Source of the DNA: Desulfobacterales bacterium
Lineage (GTDB): Bacteria; Desulfobacterota; Desulfobacteria; Desulfobacterales; C00003060
Reading direction: 5' to 3'
Length of the DNA stretch: 7,836 nt
NCBI GenBank assembly: GCA_030668505.1
Contig: DAOUTV010000064.1
Location: 1 to 7,836 of the forward strand
Every line of letters starts with the position of its first letter. Position 1 is the first letter of the stretch. Shown here one piece after another: positions 4,830-7,836 of this stretch. Made by a program: the position numbers and the translations under genes. The notes beneath the pieces are model-generated. The model worked only from the letters and a program-made list of their open reading frames with translations, did not search any database and was not told the origin of the DNA.

Positions 4830-7199
4830 TTAGGTATCAAGAAGTGCCAGCTTCCCATCCAAATCAGCCATAATATGTCCGGCGGCGGATTCACCACGAC
4901 CACGAAGTTCCTTAAACTGTTCATTTATACGGTGTAAATAGCTCATGGCTATGAATGGAAACCCTTCTTCGTGTTTCGTTACAATAACATTAAAGGGATT
5001 TTCCGTCTCAATATGGCAACACCCTTCAAACAGTTTATCTTTATACCTCTCATAGAACTTTTTTGTGCATATAATAAAAGAAGATTTACTAGTTTCCAAA
5101 CTAGGGAACCTATCGCGATCCAATTTCAGCGTCATAAAAAATTGGCCGAGCATACTGTCTACATAGTCATAGACCTTCTGATCTTCACAAAATAGATCAT
5201 CCACTATTCCGGCCAACTGATTCAAGTCTGGTTGCATGATTTCTAAGACCCTTCCAAGACATTCTCTTTCATCAAACTTTTCGCTTTGCGTTATCTGCGA
5301 ACCTATCTTCGCAATAACATCCTGAGTAGGCATAACGTCAAGTCTTGAGTAAATCAATCCCATCAAGTGTTCCGTAACCTCGTCAAACTGTGATTTATTA
5401 TAAGTAAACGCACTCCTTCCTATGCGCTTAATCTTATCCACCTCACGGTCGATCTGTGAGATGACGCTATTATATTTGAATACAGTATTCCTTAATGTGT
5501 CGTGTTTGTCTCGAACATGCCTCAATAGTGAATCGTAAATATGCTTTAACAATAAATAATTATACTTTTCCTTTTTCTGTTGTTGTATCTTTGATGCCGC
5601 CTCTATGATCTGATTTACAAGGGAAATCATGGGCGACTGGCCTCCCAATTTTATCACAAGCTCCCCGATACCATTTTTCTTCTTTGTTACACTTGCCAAC
5701 CTTTCGAGCAACCCGTTCAAGGCCTTTTGGTTTCCACCCTGAAAAAGGTCCTCTTCAAGCTTTGAGATGCCTTCAGTTACACTCGACATCTTCTCATCAA
5801 GAAGCGATGATAGCCTTTCGTAAAAGAGACACGCAGCCTTCAAAGAATTGGAGGAGGTTAGAATAATTTCATTATTTGCTTGTGAAAAAGTGTTAATCAC
5901 TTCTTCAATAAACAATGACACATCTTCAAGTTTCTTTTGTTTCTCAAACCGTTCAGCAGCAACCTCGTGCATTTCAGTGATTTTATCCATCAAGAATTCA
6001 TAGATGTTTTCCCCTGATACTCGTCCTTGATTTATGGTCTCAGCCGTTAAGGTTGGGATGTCGATTTTGAATAGATCAAGTATTTCGTTTTCATTGAGAC
6101 TATTTTCGAAAAGGGAAGACATAGCTTTACTCTTAATCTTCTGAGCATCATGATGGATGAGCGGTTTAATTAAATCCTCAAAAAAGCGCCTAGCCATATG
6201 GAGATGAAATATCTGTGGTAGGCAATCAGCTTTTAGCCCGGCGACATTCATTGTCATCAGAGCCGTCGGATGTTCGTTTCCATTCTTTCCTTTCCACTCG
6301 CGCTCAAGTATATGAGCAGAGTAGTTGACTCTATCACCATCTAGGTAGCTTCCGAGTTTCGTTGTTTCGAGAGTTGAAATGCACTGCGCAATTGTTGCAG
6401 CTATAGCCTGATACTTCAGGGATGTCTCTGCTGACCCGCCGGAAAAGATGTACACTCTGTGAGCTATCCTTCCGTCGAACATCTTTTTGTCTCTGACCCC
6501 ACTTTTACCTGGATATATCAACCCATTTTTGCCTGCTATAGCATATTCCCATAGGATGGCGGAGGCCACGCAGTTTCTTTCCACGCTTACTTCCTGCACG
6601 TTTTGCAAGCCCAGGTAACCTTCTGAAGTAGATAGGAACACCTCCACACGTATCTTCTTTTCCCTTAATCTGTCTCTTATTCTGTACAGAAAGGGTATGG
6701 TCATTCCATTGCTAACCGATCCACCCATTCCGGAAATAACTATCAGTTTGATCTTTTTCCCCGGGTTCTTTGCCCTCACATCATCGATTAAGCGAAGGGC
6801 CTCTCTTGTAATCAGAAGATCGTCATATTTATGAAAAGCAACAAAACCAACGGCAGGAACACCTTTGCAACCTCCTTCAATGTCACATAATAGATTAGTT
6901 GGTATGTGAGACACCTGTTTCTTAAGCTGCTGGTTTTCTACATTTTCTATGTAGACATCTCCATCAAACTCATCTAAGTGGATGAAGTATTCTGACTCAC
7001 GTTCAAGGTCTAAGCGGTCCCTGTGCGGTTTTTCAGTATCAAATGCCAGGAAACTCATCTTATTTTCTGGGATACCTGCCCTCCTGAATTCAGCACGTAA
7101 GAGAGATAGTACATATCTTCCAAAACCGCCAAACGTTAAAAAGATTAGCGCCTGATCCTCATAAAACTTATTGCTGGCTGATATAAGTTGTCTTAACAT
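4830..7199 (-). CDS. Divergent FtsZ/tubulin-like GTPase, predicted membrane remodelling
   Basis: Probably a cytoplasmic nucleotide-binding polymer-former related to FtsZ and tubulin; polymerisation and GTPase activity are inferred. The product has 789 residues, about twice FtsZ. The N-terminal 300 residues carry the fold: a T1-like loop LTFGGFGRYVL (21-31), AFDTEKP (52-58) where tubulins have a nucleotide-contacting loop, and the T4 signature position as SGMGGSVSNGMTIPF (156-170), with the central Thr of GGGTGS replaced. Asn209 in ERNCVASAILWEY fits the base-contacting Asn of helix H7. I see no clear T7 catalytic motif (NxDxxD/E). Residues about 400-600 are charged and helical, likely coiled coil, and 600-789 form a further helical domain without membrane segments. 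A TTG at 7203-7205 is also in frame, but AAAGGAG is only 3 bases from it and 9 bases from the ATG chosen here. The VWA gene ends 35 bases upstream, indicating an operon. The pairing matches the FtsZ-like family that Makarova and Koonin linked to VWA proteins; Pfam-type Tubulin_2 is the likely domain name. Confidence 0.8.
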   Translation of the reverse strand: MLRQLISASNKFYEDQALIFLTFGGFGRYVLSLLRAEFRRAGIPENKMSFLAFDTEKPHRDRLDLERESEYFIHLDEFDGDVYIENVENQQLKKQVSHIPTNLLCDIEGGCKGVPAVGFVAFHKYDDLLITREALRLIDDVRAKNPGKKIKLIVISGMGGSVSNGMTIPFLYRIRDRLREKKIRVEVFLSTSEGYLGLQNVQEVSVERNCVASAILWEYAIAGKNGLIYPGKSGVRDKKMFDGRIAHRVYIFSGGSAETSLKYQAIAATIAQCISTLETTKLGSYLDGDRVNYSAHILEREWKGKNGNEHPTALMTMNVAGLKADCLPQIFHLHMARRFFEDLIKPLIHHDAQKIKSKAMSSLFENSLNENEILDLFKIDIPTLTAETINQGRVSGENIYEFLMDKITEMHEVAAERFEKQKKLEDVSLFIEEVINTFSQANNEIILTSSNSLKAACLFYERLSSLLDEKMSSVTEGISKLEEDLFQGGNQKALNGLLERLASVTKKKNGIGELVIKLGGQSPMISLVNQIIEAASKIQQQKKEKYNYLLLKHIYDSLLRHVRDKHDTLRNTVFKYNSVISQIDREVDKIKRIGRSAFTYNKSQFDEVTEHLMGLIYSRLDVMPTQDVIAKIGSQITQSEKFDERECLGRVLEIMQPDLNQLAGIVDDLFCEDQKVYDYVDSMLGQFFMTLKLDRDRFPSLETSKSSFIICTKKFYERYKDKLFEGCCHIETENPFNVIVTKHEEGFPFIAMSYLHRINEQFKELRGRGESAAGHIMADLDGKLALLDT

Positions 7200-7234
7200 C
7201 GTCAATGTCTCCTTTCTTTGAGAGTTTCTTGAGG

Positions 7235-7836
7235 TTAAACCTTTATGGGCATCCTTCTTCTAACTTTGTTTGTGAAGTACAAAATAAGGAAGAAGCTAAT
7301 TACAAATCCGGATAGCACCCTCCAGACATAGAACGAAAAATAGCCTGATTTCTTGAATGTCACATCAAACTGTGAGGGTTCGATTACGAGGGTTCCGAAC
7401 TGCATCTGAGACGGGAAGACATTCAATTTGCCTCTGTATTCACCTGGTTTTATTTTGCTGGTTTCAGGTATTTCAAAGTTCAATACCATTTTATCTTCCG
7501 TGGTCTTTATTTCTAAAGGATAGTCTTGTGTAATCTCAGAAGGATTATCAGGATCGAAACTGATGTGCCCGGTTATCAAAGGAAGCCGGTCCATTTTTTG
7601 GGCTTGTATTTTTAAGGAAATATGCTTTTCGTAAGGATTGGTTTGTTTATAGGGGATGGTACCGAAATCTATAGCTTTCGTATCAGGCAGTTTCACAGTG
7701 GATCTGACTGTTTCAGCAAAATTGGCCAAGGCTTTCTCCAATGACAGGCGATTGAAATCGGTCAGATCGACAAGATGTCCCCCTTTGCCCATCTTCGTTA
7801 CAAGAGATTTTGCATCATTAAATGCTTCCCACCTTA
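7235..7836 (-). CDS. C-terminal part of a membrane-anchored, probably VWA-domain protein (partial)
   Basis: The frame is open to the window edge; the Met at 7790-7792 is internal, because 14 more codons (from RWEAFNDAKSLV) precede it without a stop. The first 50 residues of the fragment look like the last helix and strand of a von Willebrand A domain (GGHLVDLTDFNRLSLEKALANF-type, as in its C-terminal edge); the MIDAS motif would lie outside the window. Then follows a beta-rich region of about 110 residues, probably an Ig-like sandwich, including KPGEYRGKLNVFP. A hydrophobic segment (about 166-187 of the fragment) with NKVRRR after it indicates one transmembrane helix with a short cytoplasmic tail, so the VWA and beta parts would face the periplasm. 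The stop is 35 bases before the FtsZ-like start. The VWA assignment rests on the edge of the domain plus this gene context. Confidence 0.7.
   Translation of the reverse strand, partial: RWEAFNDAKSLVTKMGKGGHLVDLTDFNRLSLEKALANFAETVRSTVKLPDTKAIDFGTIPYKQTNPYEKHISLKIQAQKMDRLPLITGHISFDPDNPSEITQDYPLEIKTTEDKMVLNFEIPETSKIKPGEYRGKLNVFPSQMQFGTLVIEPSQFDVTFKKSGYFSFYVWRVLSGFVISFFLILYFTNKVRRRMPIKV

Noticed and set aside
7203..7205. TTG start for the FtsZ-like gene
   Set aside because: It is only 3 bases from the Shine-Dalgarno sequence, while the ATG at 7197-7199 has a 9-base spacing.

Overview
The window looks like chromosomal DNA of an anaerobic deltaproteobacterium (Desulfobacterota-type). The GyrA protein reads like that group, a gyrA-gpsA gene order is found there, and an HDOD signalling protein and a small cysteine-rich protein fit. 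This placement is an inference from protein style and gene order; there is no rRNA or other marker to confirm it. Every gene I can support lies on the minus strand, so the window reads from right to left.

Right part (about 4830-7836): the tail of a membrane-anchored protein that probably carries a von Willebrand A (VWA) domain (cut by the window edge) is followed 35 bases later by a large divergent FtsZ/tubulin-like protein. This pair matches a predicted bacterial membrane-remodelling system, known mainly from comparative genomics, in which an FtsZ-like GTPase is encoded beside a VWA protein. It is the most interesting part of the window. A 204-base gap with a strong 16-bp stem-loop (4693-4733) separates it from the next gene.

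Middle part (about 3160-4625): an HDOD-domain signalling protein (3756-4625) is followed by a possible worn insertion-sequence end (about 3692-3734). Next come a very AT-rich stretch with a clear sigma-70-type promoter and a 66-residue four-cysteine protein. The stop codon of that protein abuts a 143-base element with inverted ends and internal hairpins (3199-3341), resembling a REP doublet or MITE.

Left part (1-3160): a complete gyrA (492-2921) encodes DNA gyrase subunit A. Its upstream gap, about 420 bases, holds no gene for gyrB but only a short startless coding remnant, a hairpin and the REP-like element. Downstream of gyrA are two inverted arrays of a TAAAGTG heptamer, then a decayed 5' part of gpsA (glycerol-3-phosphate dehydrogenase) with in-frame stops and damaged conserved residues.

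Taken together, a housekeeping locus (gyrA and the former gpsA) sits beside an accessory block (VWA and FtsZ-like genes, HDOD gene, small Cys protein). The junctions between them are littered with small repeats and remnants, which suggests past rearrangement. The accessory genes also look more AT-rich than gyrA by eye.
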